Positions 53,789 to 62,392 are shown, counted from the stretch's first letter. The stretch is DNA of 64,000 nt from CAJQQK01 sp963696075 (GCA_963696075.1 CAVOJD010000008.1:1-64000); one strand, 5' to 3'. A program made the numbers and translations. The notes: generated by a model from the letters alone, not told the origin.

Positions 53789-54583
53789 ATGGTCGCAGAC
53801 CCCGATGGTGGCCGGACTGATGCCGGCGACTTGCCCAACATGATCGTTTCTGTCTGGCGCAGCGAGGCCGAGGGCGGCTCGTTCGAAACGTTCGAAGTGC
53901 CGCGCGAGGAAAGCCAGACGGTGCTCGATGTCGTGTTCTGGATCCAGCAGAACAAGGATCCGACGCTGACCTACCGGTTTGCGTGCCGGGTGGGGGTTTG
54001 CGGGTCGTGCGCGATGACGGTCAATGGTGTGCCGCGGTGGACGTGCCGGACGCATGTGAAGAACGTTGTCGACGACGGCCGGATCGAAATCGGGCCGCTT
54101 CGCAACCTGCCGGTCGTCCGGGATCTTGCGACCGATATGGACCCGTTCTTCAAGAAATGGATCAAGGCCGAGGGCGTGTTCCATCCGACCAAGACGCGCA
54201 ACGACGGCATCGAGGCGATCTCGTCGGAGAGCGAGGGCCGGAAGCGGATTGACGAGGCGATCGAGTGCATCAATTGCGGCGTGTGCTATGCGGCTTGTGA
54301 TGTGGTGGCGGCCAATCCGGACTACCTGGGGCCGGCAGCGCTCAACCGCGCGTGGACGCTGTACAATGACGCCAAAGACGGGGCGCGGGATAAAATCCTC
54401 GAGGCGGTGAGCCAGGGCGGCGGGTGCCACAACTGCCATTCGATGGGCAATTGCACCGAGTTCTGTCCCAACGACCTCAATCCGATGGCGGCAATTGCAG
54501 GATTGAAGCGCGAGACGGCGAAGGCATCGTTGGCGGCGTTCTTGTGGCCGAAGGCACGTCAGCGCGATGCGGTAAAGGGGTAG
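53789..54583 (+). CDS. complex-II-like iron-sulfur subunit (SdhB/FrdB)
   Basis: The ATG at 53789 follows CCGAGG; a TTG five codons earlier is possible. The 264-residue product has the [2Fe-2S] motif CRVGVCGSC with a later Cys, then CINCGVCYAAC for the [4Fe-4S] cluster and CHNCHSMGNCTEFCP for the third cluster. It passes electrons between the flavoprotein and the membrane quinone. The sequence is more like the fumarate-reductase/archaeal-type branch than canonical alphaproteobacterial SdhB. It heads the operon. Confidence 0.9.
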   Translation: MVADPDGGRTDAGDLPNMIVSVWRSEAEGGSFETFEVPREESQTVLDVVFWIQQNKDPTLTYRFACRVGVCGSCAMTVNGVPRWTCRTHVKNVVDDGRIEIGPLRNLPVVRDLATDMDPFFKKWIKAEGVFHPTKTRNDGIEAISSESEGRKRIDEAIECINCGVCYAACDVVAANPDYLGPAALNRAWTLYNDAKDGARDKILEAVSQGGGCHNCHSMGNCTEFCPNDLNPMAAIAGLKRETAKASLAAFLWPKARQRDAVKG

Positions 54584-54589
54584 GCCGTC

Positions 54590-54931
54590 ATGCTCGATAT
54601 TCGTCTCTATATGCTGCAGCGGATTACCGCGCTGATCATGGCGCCGCTTGTGATCGGACACATTGCGGTGATGATTGTCGCGATCCAGGGCGGGCTCTCA
54701 GCTGCTGAAATTCTCGGACGGACTGAGGGGAGCATCGGCTGGGCGCTGTTCTACGGACTGTTCGTGGTTGCGGTGTCGATCCATGCCGCGATCGGGGTGC
54801 GGGTCATCGTGCATGAGGTTGCCGGGCTCAAGGGTGTGGCGCTGTCGCTGCTCACGTGGGGCATCTGCGCCGGTCTGCTTGTGCTCGGCGGGATGGCGGT
54901 CTGGGGCGTGACGTTCGGAGTGGGGTCATGA
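54590..54931 (+). CDS. complex-II-like cytochrome b subunit 1
   Basis: The 113-residue membrane protein begins seven bases after the iron-sulfur gene and has three helices. Candidate haem His residues are in VIGHIAVMIV and SIHAAIGVRVIVHE. It corresponds to SdhC/FrdC-type anchors. It overlaps the next gene by four bases (ATGA). Confidence 0.82.
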   Translation: MLDIRLYMLQRITALIMAPLVIGHIAVMIVAIQGGLSAAEILGRTEGSIGWALFYGLFVVAVSIHAAIGVRVIVHEVAGLKGVALSLLTWGICAGLLVLGGMAVWGVTFGVGS

Positions 54932-55272
54932 AAGTAACGCCACATCGCAAGCATCCGCTGTGGCTTGCCTTCTTCCTGCACCGGGTGTCGGGACTGGCGC
55001 TGGCGCTGTTCCTGCCGATCCATTTCTGGGTGCTGTCATTGGCGCTCAACGGTGCGGCCGAACTCGATGGGTTCATCCAGTGGACGAACATGCCGGGCGT
55101 CAAGGTCGTCGAGTTCGGGCTCGTGTTTTTTCTCGCGGTTCATATGTTCGGTGGGTTGCGGTTGATCGCGCTCGAGTGGCTGCCGTGGTCGAACGGGCAG
55201 AAGACACTTGCTGCGGCAGCGGTTGCGGCGTCCTTCCTGATCTCGGGCACGTTCTTTCTGAATGCGGTTTGA
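54928..55272 (+). CDS. complex-II-like cytochrome b subunit 2
   Basis: The start at 54928 overlaps the previous stop, so translation is coupled. The 114-residue product has three helices, with HRVSGLALALFLPIHFWVLS (two His) and FLAVHMFGGLRLIALEW, the second anchor subunit of a succinate dehydrogenase/fumarate reductase. The upstream extension of the frame is not coding. A REP-like hairpin pair separates it from the flavoprotein gene. Confidence 0.82.
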   Translation: MKVTPHRKHPLWLAFFLHRVSGLALALFLPIHFWVLSLALNGAAELDGFIQWTNMPGVKVVEFGLVFFLAVHMFGGLRLIALEWLPWSNGQKTLAAAAVAASFLISGTFFLNAV

Positions 55273-55285
55273 GGTACGCTCAACC

Positions 55286-55348
55286 GTAGGTCGGGCCACT
55301 TCGGCCCGACAGCCTCCACAAATGTCGGGCCGGAGTGGCCCGACCTAC
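55286..55348. repeat. inverted pair of REP-like hairpins (REPIN/BIME type)
   Basis: Left arm 55286-55310 and right arm 55324-55348 are inverse copies of 25 bases with one mismatch, around a 13-base spacer. Each arm is itself a hairpin (GTCGGGCC, five-base loop, GGCCCGAC). GTAGGTCGGGCC is a typical opening for REP sequences mobilised by RAYT enzymes. It sits between two genes of one operon and may act as a processing or stabilising structure. Confidence 0.7.
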
Positions 55349-55373
55349 AGCGCGACTTTGGGTGGTGTGAGAT

Positions 55374-57128
55374 ATGGCTGACATCGAACGCTTCGATACA
55401 GACATCCTGATCCTTGGGACGGGGGGCGCGGGACTGTTTGCGGCGCTGCACGCGCAGCAGTCGGCGCCGGAGGGGACCCGGATCACGATCGCGGCGAAGG
55501 GGCTGCTCGGCAAGAGCGGCTGCACGCGGATGGTGCAGGGCGGCTACAACGTGGCGCTCGGGCGTGGCGATACGGTCGAGCGGCATTTCATGGACACGAT
55601 CGAGGGCGGCAAGTGGCTCCCCGACCAGGACATGGCCTGGCGTCTGTGCGAACAGGCGATCATCAGGGTCCAGGAACTCGAGAACGAAATCGGGTGCTTC
55701 TTCGACCGGGAGCCCGATGGCTCACTGCACCACAAGGCGTTCGCGGGGCAGACCGCGGACCGGACGGTGCACAAGGGTGACCTGACGGGGATCGAGATTA
55801 TCAACCGGCTCATGGAGCAGGTGCTGTCGCGGCCGATCACGAAGCTCGAGGAGCATCGCGCGATCGGACTGATCCCGACGGCGGACCGGGCGGCGCTGGC
55901 GGGGGTGCTGTTCATCGACATGCGCACCGGCAAGTTCCGGTTCGTGCGCGCCAAGGCGGTGTTGCTTGGGACCGGCGGCGGGCCGACGATGTACAAGTAC
56001 CACACACCCTCCGGCGACAAGACGATGGACGGGCTGGCGATGGCGCTGCGCGTTGGGCTCAAGTTGCGTGACATGGAGATGGTGCAGTTCCACCCGACGG
56101 GCCTGCTGGCGGGGCCGAACTCCAAGATGACGGGAACGGTGCTCGAGGAAGGCTTGCGGGGCGCGGGCGGGCATCTTCTCAACGCGAGCAACCACCGCTT
56201 CATGTTCGATTACGACAAGGGTGGCGAGCGGGCGACGCGCGATGTGGTGAGCCGCGGGATCTATGCGGAGATGCGCAAGAACAATTCCTCGCCGAATGGC
56301 GGGGTCTATATCTCGATGGCGCATCTCGGGCCTGACATCGTCGCCAAGAAGTTCAAGGGCATGGTCGAGCGCTGCGCGGATTGCGGCTTCGATCTGGCCG
56401 GCGGGCTGGTGGAAGTGGTGCCGACGGCGCACTATCTGATGGGGGGGGTGGTCGTCGATATCGACACGCGGACCGCGATTGAAGGGCTCTATGTCGCTGG
56501 CGAGGACGCAGGCGGCGCGCATGGTGCGAACCGGCTCGGCGGCAATGGTGTTGCCAACTCGACCGTCTACGGCGGGATCGCAGGCGACGTGATGGGCGCG
56601 GATGTTGCCAAGGTGACGGCATTTCGGGAGCCGGACGAGACGGTGCTTGCACGCGAAGTCGAGCGGGCGGTTTATCCGCTGTCGAGAAAGCCGGGGCTGA
56701 TCGGTCCGCTTCGCCAAGCGCTGCAGGACGTGATGTGGGATGATGTGGGTGTGTTGCGCACGGCGTCTCGGCTGGAGAACGGACGGCGGCGGCTTGGTGA
56801 AATTCGCGACGAACTGATGACGGTTGGTGTTGCCGGCGACAACTTGGCATTCAATCTGACCTGGCATGACTGGCTCAACACACAGAGCCTGCTCGACATG
56901 TCGCAAGTCATTACGGAAGCGTCGATCTGGCGGGAGAATTCGCGCGGCGCGCATTTCCGCGAAGACTTCCCCGACGTCGGTGATCTTGCGACCTCGTACT
57001 TCACGTTGGCGGAGCAGGACGGTGATGGTGTCAAGGTGACGCGCGAAGACGTGAAATTCACCATCGTCAAGCCGGGCGAGACGATCCTTCCCGACGGTTC
57101 GCCGGATACGTTGGTGGCGGCGGAATGA
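55374..57128 (+). CDS. complex-II-like flavoprotein subunit with Cys at the FAD-attachment position
   Basis: The 584-residue product has an FAD Rossmann motif GTGGAG (15-20), HPTG (240-243), the RDVVSR segment with the likely proton-transfer Arg 289, and TAHYLMGG near 390. It oxidises succinate or reduces fumarate or an analogue at the membrane face. At the site where SdhA and FrdA have the His that binds FAD covalently (SHT before AxGG), this protein reads GCTRMVQGG with Cys 50, so FAD is probably not covalently bound through His. The gene follows the two anchor subunits and precedes a fumarase pair, linking it to a C4-dicarboxylate or substituted dicarboxylate pathway. Confidence 0.9.
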   Translation: MADIERFDTDILILGTGGAGLFAALHAQQSAPEGTRITIAAKGLLGKSGCTRMVQGGYNVALGRGDTVERHFMDTIEGGKWLPDQDMAWRLCEQAIIRVQELENEIGCFFDREPDGSLHHKAFAGQTADRTVHKGDLTGIEIINRLMEQVLSRPITKLEEHRAIGLIPTADRAALAGVLFIDMRTGKFRFVRAKAVLLGTGGGPTMYKYHTPSGDKTMDGLAMALRVGLKLRDMEMVQFHPTGLLAGPNSKMTGTVLEEGLRGAGGHLLNASNHRFMFDYDKGGERATRDVVSRGIYAEMRKNNSSPNGGVYISMAHLGPDIVAKKFKGMVERCADCGFDLAGGLVEVVPTAHYLMGGVVVDIDTRTAIEGLYVAGEDAGGAHGANRLGGNGVANSTVYGGIAGDVMGADVAKVTAFREPDETVLAREVERAVYPLSRKPGLIGPLRQALQDVMWDDVGVLRTASRLENGRRRLGEIRDELMTVGVAGDNLAFNLTWHDWLNTQSLLDMSQVITEASIWRENSRGAHFREDFPDVGDLATSYFTLAEQDGDGVKVTREDVKFTIVKPGETILPDGSPDTLVAAE

Positions 57129-57158
57129 TTTCTGCGCCTGGCGCGCAAGGAGAGACAC

Positions 57159-58133
57159 ATGATTTCGATCGATCTCATCCAGAAGACGGCCGAGACGCTG
57201 ATGGACAAGGCGGCCATCGAGATCCCGGACGATTATCTCAGTGGGCTCAAGGCGGCGGCCGCCGTCGAGGACGGCGATCTTTCCTCGTTCGTGCTGCAGG
57301 CGATGCTTGAGAACTACAAGGCTGCGAAAGAAGACCGGCGCGCGATGTGTGGCGATACGGGCTGTCCGCGCTGGTACGTCAAGCTGGGCAATGAGGCGAT
57401 GGTTGAAGGCGGGCCGGTCGCGCTGGAGGAAGCGCTCCGGCGGGCGACGGCGAACGCGACCAACGGCGTGCCGCTCAGACCCAACCGGGTGCATCCGCTG
57501 TGGCGCACGGACCATAACAATAACGTTGGGATCAACGCGCCGGAGATTGAATACGGGTTCGAGCCGGGCGGTGAGTGGATCGATCTGACGACCGTACACA
57601 AGGGCGGGCTGTTCGGGACCGACTACCGGATGCTGTTTCCCTCTGACGGGATCGAGGGGATCAAGCGGTTCTACCTCGACAGTCTGGTGGCGTTCGGCAA
57701 GCGCGGTCTGTCATGCCAGCCGGCGATCATCGGCATTGGGCTTGGCGGGTCGAAGGATACCTGCATGGTGCTCGGCAAGCGGGCTGCATGCCTCAGGACG
57801 GTGGGTGATCGCAATCCGGACCCGAAGATCGCAGCGCTCGAGGAAGAGTTCAAGGAACTCGGCAATTCGATCGGGATGGGCGCGATGGGCTTCGTTGGCA
57901 AGTCGATGGTGATCGACTGTCATATCGAGGTCGGCTACTGCCACACGGGCGGCATGCAGATGAGTGTGCATGCGTTCTGCCTGTCATCGCGGCGCGCGTG
58001 TGCGCGGGTCCATGCTGATGGGCGCGTTGAATACCGAACGGACCCGGAATGGTTCACACCCTATCAAAGACGGGAGACAGTTGGATGGGAGATGCCGGAG
58101 GACAATCAGGCGGCCCACGTCAAATCCGCCTGA
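57159..58133 (+). CDS. class I fumarase / tartrate dehydratase alpha subunit
   Basis: AAGGAGAGACAC precedes the ATG. The 324-residue Fumerase (PF05681) protein shows CGDTGCPRWYVKLG and two later cysteines, in SKDTCMVLGK and IDCHIEVGYCHTGGMQ, which supply ligands of a [4Fe-4S] cluster. It hydrates or dehydrates fumarate, mesaconate, tartrate or similar acids together with the beta subunit encoded next. The separate-subunit form is found in archaea and some bacteria and in TtdAB. Substrate not determinable by eye. Confidence 0.9.
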   Translation: MISIDLIQKTAETLMDKAAIEIPDDYLSGLKAAAAVEDGDLSSFVLQAMLENYKAAKEDRRAMCGDTGCPRWYVKLGNEAMVEGGPVALEEALRRATANATNGVPLRPNRVHPLWRTDHNNNVGINAPEIEYGFEPGGEWIDLTTVHKGGLFGTDYRMLFPSDGIEGIKRFYLDSLVAFGKRGLSCQPAIIGIGLGGSKDTCMVLGKRAACLRTVGDRNPDPKIAALEEEFKELGNSIGMGAMGFVGKSMVIDCHIEVGYCHTGGMQMSVHAFCLSSRRACARVHADGRVEYRTDPEWFTPYQRRETVGWEMPEDNQAAHVKSA

Positions 58134-58777
58134 GCACGACGCCGACACACGAAGACCTCGCCGCGCTGAAGCTCGGTGATATCGTCTATCTCGACGGGCT
58201 GATGTATACGGCGCGCGAGGGCGTTTATATGCGCGCGCTCGAAGAACGCGCCAACATTCCGATGGATCTGCCGCGCGAGAGTGCGGCGAACTTCCATTGT
58301 TCGCCGGCAGCTTCGATCAACCCGGATGGCACCTTCAATATGGGGGCCGTGACGGCGACGGCGTCGTTCCGCTTCACGAAGTGGATCGGGGAGTGGATGG
58401 ATAAATCCGGCGCCAAGTTGATCGTCGGCAAAGGCGGCATGAGCCCGGCTGATTACAAAGAGCACTTCGTGCCGCGCGGTGCGATTTATCTGACGACCGT
58501 CGGTTATGGCACGGGGGCGCTGCTGGGGCGTGGGGTCGAGAAGGTCGAGGCGGTGCACTGGAACGAAGAACTCGGTCTCGCGCAGGCGATGTGGGTCTTG
58601 AAGTGCAACAACATGGGACCGTTCATTGTGGCATCGGACCTGGCGGGCAACTGCCTGTTCGAGCGTGAGAACGCGAAGATCGCCGGCAACCTCGAAAAGA
58701 TCTACGAGGGGACCAAGCAGCCAACGCTGAAGCGGTACGGCGAGACGGACGATCGTTCGGATGAGCTGATCGGCTGA
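58085..58777 (+). CDS. class I fumarase / tartrate dehydratase beta subunit
   Basis: The ATG at 58085 follows CGGGAGACAG and overlaps the alpha gene by 49 bases. The 230-residue Fumerase_C (PF05683) protein contains LKLGDIVYLDGLMYTARE, FHCSPAASI, LIVGKGGMSP and YLTTVGYGTGALLG, all typical beta-subunit segments that bind substrate. Deep overlap implies tight co-translation with alpha. It converges on the aconitase X genes, with only 24 bases between stops. Confidence 0.9.
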   Translation: MGDAGGQSGGPRQIRLSTTPTHEDLAALKLGDIVYLDGLMYTAREGVYMRALEERANIPMDLPRESAANFHCSPAASINPDGTFNMGAVTATASFRFTKWIGEWMDKSGAKLIVGKGGMSPADYKEHFVPRGAIYLTTVGYGTGALLGRGVEKVEAVHWNEELGLAQAMWVLKCNNMGPFIVASDLAGNCLFERENAKIAGNLEKIYEGTKQPTLKRYGETDDRSDELIG

Positions 58778-58801
58778 GGCGTCACGCTGAACGCTGCGGC
58801 A

Positions 58802-59215
58802 TCAGGTGTCCTGGATAATGACGCAGCCGTCGGCTGGGCGGACTTCAAGGATCTGGCCGGTTTCAAAGAGCGTGGTGACGTCGCCTGCTTCGAAGCGGTC
58901 GCACATGGCCATGTCGGCCAATGCCGCGCCCTGGACGAGAATCGTGTTGGCCTGGTTGAAGAGGATCGCTTTGGGCGCAATGCCGCGCGACTTCATTTCA
59001 TGCAGCATCCAGGCCGAGGCAACGCCGCCTTTCGCGGTGTTGAGGACCAGGATCCTGTCCTTGTAGGATTGGCCGAAGAGGGCGTGCTGCGGACGGGAGA
59101 AAACGCCCTGCAAGCGATCAAGATCGTAGCGGGCTGAGAAGTTGTCTGTGGCGACGAGTGCTTCGCCGGTCACGACCGGGCCGACGCCGATGTGACATTT
59201 CAATTCGCGCGGCAT
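58802..59215 (-). CDS. aconitase X small subunit (AcnX swivel, DUF126)
   Basis: The ATG at 59215 overlaps the stop of the large-subunit gene (TAATG), as in normal two-subunit aconitase X operons. The 137-residue product (MPRELKCHIGVGPVVTGEAL, then LNTAKGGVASAWMLHEM, ending DGCVIIQDT) is the swivelling DUF126 domain that closes the active site. Two-subunit AcnX enzymes include cis-3-hydroxy-L-proline dehydratases; archaeal ones dehydrate mevalonate phosphate. Confidence 0.88.
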   Translation of the reverse strand: MPRELKCHIGVGPVVTGEALVATDNFSARYDLDRLQGVFSRPQHALFGQSYKDRILVLNTAKGGVASAWMLHEMKSRGIAPKAILFNQANTILVQGAALADMAMCDRFEAGDVTTLFETGQILEVRPADGCVIIQDT

Positions 59216-60439
59216 TAGACGATCTCTCCCTTTTCGGCGGCGGCGATGCACTCTTCCATCGAGCGAAGGGCGGGTTGGTAGCCGTAGCCGCCGAGAATGT
59301 TGACGATCTTGGCGGAGTTCGACAGCAGATGTCTTCCAGCCGTTGGCTTCACCAATTTCGCGGGCGTATTGCTGGTAAAAGCAGGTTCCCTGCAGGACCT
59401 TTCCGCCCGCGGTTTCTATCGTTTCGACGAGGCCCATGCGGGTGGCGTCCGGATAGACCTGTGGTGATGTGCACACGAGGAGGGGGACCGTGAAGGATTT
59501 GCCCCGGCTCAGGGCTGCGACCTGCTGCATCTCGACGAGGGAGAGTTGCGGGGCTGCGAAGACGACGACGTCGACGTTGTCGCCTTTGCTGCCGAAGTCG
59601 GAGCGCAGTGCATCATAGTCGGTCTTCGTGATTTCGGTGCGCGGGATGAGATCGGCAGCCTTCGCGGCGGCGGCGGCTTCAGGCGTTATGCCTGAGATGT
59701 GGAAGAGCGGCGTTGAGCCGTAACTCGCCATCGCGGCGCCGAAGTGTTTGAGCTCGTCGGATGTCGGCACGGTTTCGATGCCGTCGATGAACGGGACTTC
59801 CCAGTAGGAGCCGCAGGCGCGGCCAATGACGGCGCCGAGGATGCCCCAGTCGGTGAGTTCGGCGGGTTGGTGGCTGACGGTGAAACGCCGGGTCGGGCGG
59901 CGGTTCTGGTCAAGGTGGAGGCCGTAGCGTGGCGTGCGGCCGGTGAGGCCGGCGGCGAGGGCGGACGGGCCGCCTTCGAAGTTGGACCGCGCGCCGCAGA
60001 CACTGTTGGAATAGATCACGACGCCGGTATCGCCGTAGGCAACGTGCTCGCCGAGGACCGGGGGCATGATGGTCTGATAGTTGATGCAGGTATTCGTCAT
60101 GAGGATGCCCATGGCGGTCAGCGCTGCGATGGTACGGCGTTCCAGGTTGGCCATTTCTTCGGTTTGGCCGAGGGGGCGGTAGTGATCGAGGTCAACGCCG
60201 CGGGGATCGGTGATCATCGGGATGGTGACGCGGGCGCCGTCGGTAAGAAGTTGCTCGAGGAAGGCGACGCCGGGCTCGCCGACCGACTCGGGGTCGATCA
60301 TCATGTGGGCTTGCGAAACCGGCACCAGGTCCTCGGCGTCAAAGACCCGGCCCACCTTGATCTGGTGGTCGATGGCCCAACGCTTTGCGGCCCCCATCTC
60401 GCCCGCCAGCATGGCGCGCTCTTCGTCGCTCAATTGCAT
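59215..60439 (-). CDS. aconitase X large subunit (DUF521), frameshifted near its 3' end
   Basis: GGAG lies before the ATG at 60439. About 370 codons are typical of the catalytic domain: VSQAHMMIDPESVGEPG, TNTCINYQ and SNSVCGARSNFEGGPSAL with likely cluster cysteines, then GSTPLFHISGITPEA. After YAREIGEANGWKT the frame becomes Arg-rich and nonsensical; one base less near 59330 (AAGACATCTG) restores LSNSAKIVNILGGYGYQPALRSMEECIAAAEKGEIV, with the stop at 59215-59217. As printed, the shift fuses the frame to the small subunit. A sequencing error or a recent mutation is likely. It dehydrates a hydroxy acid or hydroxyproline-type substrate. Confidence 0.87.
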
Positions 60440-60496
60440 TCGTTGGATCTCCGGGACGTCGTGGCGTCAAGGCGTGTTTCCAAGTGGCGCTGGAAA

Positions 60497-60511
60497 ATGG
60501 AACCATTCCAT
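60497..60511. promoter_or_regulatory. palindrome resembling an IclR-family operator
   Basis: ATGGAACCATTCCAT is a perfect 15-base palindrome, with another TGGAA five bases to its left (60491). IclR-type regulators bind TGGAA-N-TTCCA-like sites. It lies 58 bases upstream of aconitase X and about 290 bases upstream of tctC, in the 362-base divergent spacer, so it could control both directions. No IclR gene is in this window. Nothing else is seen in the spacer apart from the tctC ribosome site. Confidence 0.5.
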
Positions 60512-60801
60512 ATAGTTCTGGACATGGGCCAATGAGTATGACTGTATTTTTGCATCAGACTTTTCACAAGCAGCAAGCCCACGGCGATCCTCGCATAGTG
60601 CTGATTTTCATTCCCAGACAATCAATAATCACCGATTGGGTGGTTGCCTTCACAAGGCGGTCGACGCCGATGGGGACGTGAAAGGTGTGTGTTTCGCAAG
60701 TTGCCGCCATGCGGTTTAGCTGACGAAGTTGCGGTGACTGCTGCATTCATGGTCCGCGTTTTTTTCAATTGCGTGCGCCGTTATCGAAGGAGGAAGAGAC
60801 G

Positions 60802-61809
60802 ATGAGATTCTTGAAGCGTCCAGGCCGGACATTGGCCACGGGAATTGCCGCGCTGGCGGTATCGGCGATCAGCTTTGGCGGGGCCGCGCAGGCGCAATAT
60901 CCCGAGCGCCCGGTTACGATGGTGATCCCGTATGGTCCAGGTGGCGCGACGGATATTTCGGCTCGCACGATTGCAGCGCCGCTGGGCAAGATCGTGTCGC
61001 AGCCGGTTTTGATGGTGAACCGCGCCGGCGCCGGTGGCGCGACGGGCTCGGTCTCGGTGAAGAATGCGGCGGCGGATGGCTACACGATGCTGTTTGCGCG
61101 TGTCGGATCGCATTCTGTGAACCCGGCGATGAAAGAAACGCTGCCGTACACACTCGACGATTTCACGTTCGTTGGTGTTTATGAAATCAATCCCGTTGCC
61201 TGTGCGGTCAAGGTCGATTCCGACATCAAGTCGATCGAGGACCTCATCGCCAAGGTGAAGGCAAATCCGGGCAAGATCAGCTACAGCTCGGCCGGGGTCG
61301 GTTCACTGCTGCACATCGCCGGCGCGATGGTGCTCAGAGAATTCGGGATTGAGAATCCGGTCAATGACGCGATCCACATTCCGCTGAAGAGCGGCGGGGC
61401 GGCGGCAACGGCGGTGCTTGGTGGCACGGCCAATTTCATCTGCACGAACTCGTCTGCCCTGGCGAGTTTCGTCCAGAACAAGCAGCTCAGGCCGCTGCTG
61501 GTGACGACGGAAGAGCCTGTTGTCGGGTTCGATGCGCCGACGGCCAAGGATCTCGGTAAGCCGAACCTGCACAAGCTGGTCGGCTGGACCGGGATCGCCG
61601 GGCCGAAAGGTCTGCCGGAAGCGGTTGGTGACACGTGGCGCGATTACATGGCGAAGGCGACAGCCGACAAGGGCTTCCTCGACAAGATGACGTCACGCGG
61701 CTCGGTGATCCGGCTGATGGACCCGAAGGAATCGCAAGCTTTCATCAACGAGCAGTACACGATCTTCCGCAAGCTGGTCGACGACCTGGGCATGCGGATC
61801 AAAGGCTGA
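60802..61809 (+). CDS. tctC: tripartite tricarboxylate transporter binding protein (TctC/Bug family)
   Basis: The ATG at 60802 follows AAGGAGGAAGAG. The 335-residue product has a long signal peptide (MRFLKRPGRTLATGIAALAV) and the Bug-family features YPERPVTMVIPYGPGGATD, INRAG-like MVNRAGAGGATGS and PADGYT-like AADGYTML. It binds a carboxylate in the periplasm and delivers it to TctA-TctB. The ligand is not predictable. It is the first gene of the transporter operon, divergent from aconitase X. Confidence 0.92.
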   Translation: MRFLKRPGRTLATGIAALAVSAISFGGAAQAQYPERPVTMVIPYGPGGATDISARTIAAPLGKIVSQPVLMVNRAGAGGATGSVSVKNAAADGYTMLFARVGSHSVNPAMKETLPYTLDDFTFVGVYEINPVACAVKVDSDIKSIEDLIAKVKANPGKISYSSAGVGSLLHIAGAMVLREFGIENPVNDAIHIPLKSGGAAATAVLGGTANFICTNSSALASFVQNKQLRPLLVTTEEPVVGFDAPTAKDLGKPNLHKLVGWTGIAGPKGLPEAVGDTWRDYMAKATADKGFLDKMTSRGSVIRLMDPKESQAFINEQYTIFRKLVDDLGMRIKG

Positions 61810-61826
61810 TCGTTGGCTTGATGCCT

Positions 61827-61865
61827 GTCGGCGCCGCCGCAGCGAAACGCTGCGGCGGCGCCGAC
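61827..61865 (+). terminator. perfect 18-bp hairpin between tctC and tctB
   Basis: GTCGGCGCCGCCGCAGCG (61827-61844) pairs without mismatch with 61848-61865 around the loop AAA, beginning 17 bases after the tctC stop. No T run follows. Such a stem should protect tctC mRNA from 3' decay and lower tctBA expression, matching the excess of binding protein needed. Confidence 0.75.
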
Positions 61866-61888
61866 TTGATGACAAGGGGGCGGGAAAA

Positions 61889-62392
61889 GTGGCGATGCGT
61901 GGTGTTCCCTGGCTTGGGATCGGCTTCATCGGCTTTGGCCTGTTGGTGCTTCTGGTTGCAATTCCCTATGCGGTGACGAGCCCGAGCAATGTCCGGGTCG
62001 CCGTGCTGTCTCCGACATTCTGGCCGATGATCATCGCCTGGATCATCATCGGTCTTGGGGTGTTGCTGGCGGCTTTCGCGGTGCTGCAACCGACGTTGGC
62101 GTCGGCGATCGTCGATGAAGCCGAGGAACCGGACGATGCCGGTACCGCGGCGCCCTGGCTGCGCCTTCTGGCCAGCGCCGTGATGATGGTCGGGCTGGTG
62201 CTGGTGACACCGACCCTCGGCCTTGTCTGGACGGCGATGATATGCTTCGCCGTGCTCTCGGTTATCATCCGGGCGCCGCGACCGTTTGTGTCGGCTATCG
62301 TCGCGCTCGTTCTGCCTCTCGTTCTTTATGCCTTCTTCGCCCACGTCGCCGGCGTTGCCGTGCCGCAAGGTGAGTTCATCCGGCTGCCATGA
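61889..62392 (+). CDS. tctB: tripartite tricarboxylate transporter small membrane subunit
   Basis: It starts at GTG 61889 or ATG two codons later, after a GGGGGCGGG stretch. The 167-residue protein has four helices in two pairs, with an acidic loop between (DEAEEPDDAG), the standard TctB layout: FIGFGLLVLLVAIPYAVT, FWPMIIAWIIIGLGVLLA. It overlaps tctA by four bases (ATGA). Confidence 0.88.
   Translation: MAMRGVPWLGIGFIGFGLLVLLVAIPYAVTSPSNVRVAVLSPTFWPMIIAWIIIGLGVLLAAFAVLQPTLASAIVDEAEEPDDAGTAAPWLRLLASAVMMVGLVLVTPTLGLVWTAMICFAVLSVIIRAPRPFVSAIVALVLPLVLYAFFAHVAGVAVPQGEFIRLP

Noticed and set aside
55722..57599. 625-codon minus-strand frame opposite the flavoprotein and fumarase genes
   Set aside because: Spans two real genes antisense and has Arg/His-rich composition typical of shadow frames.
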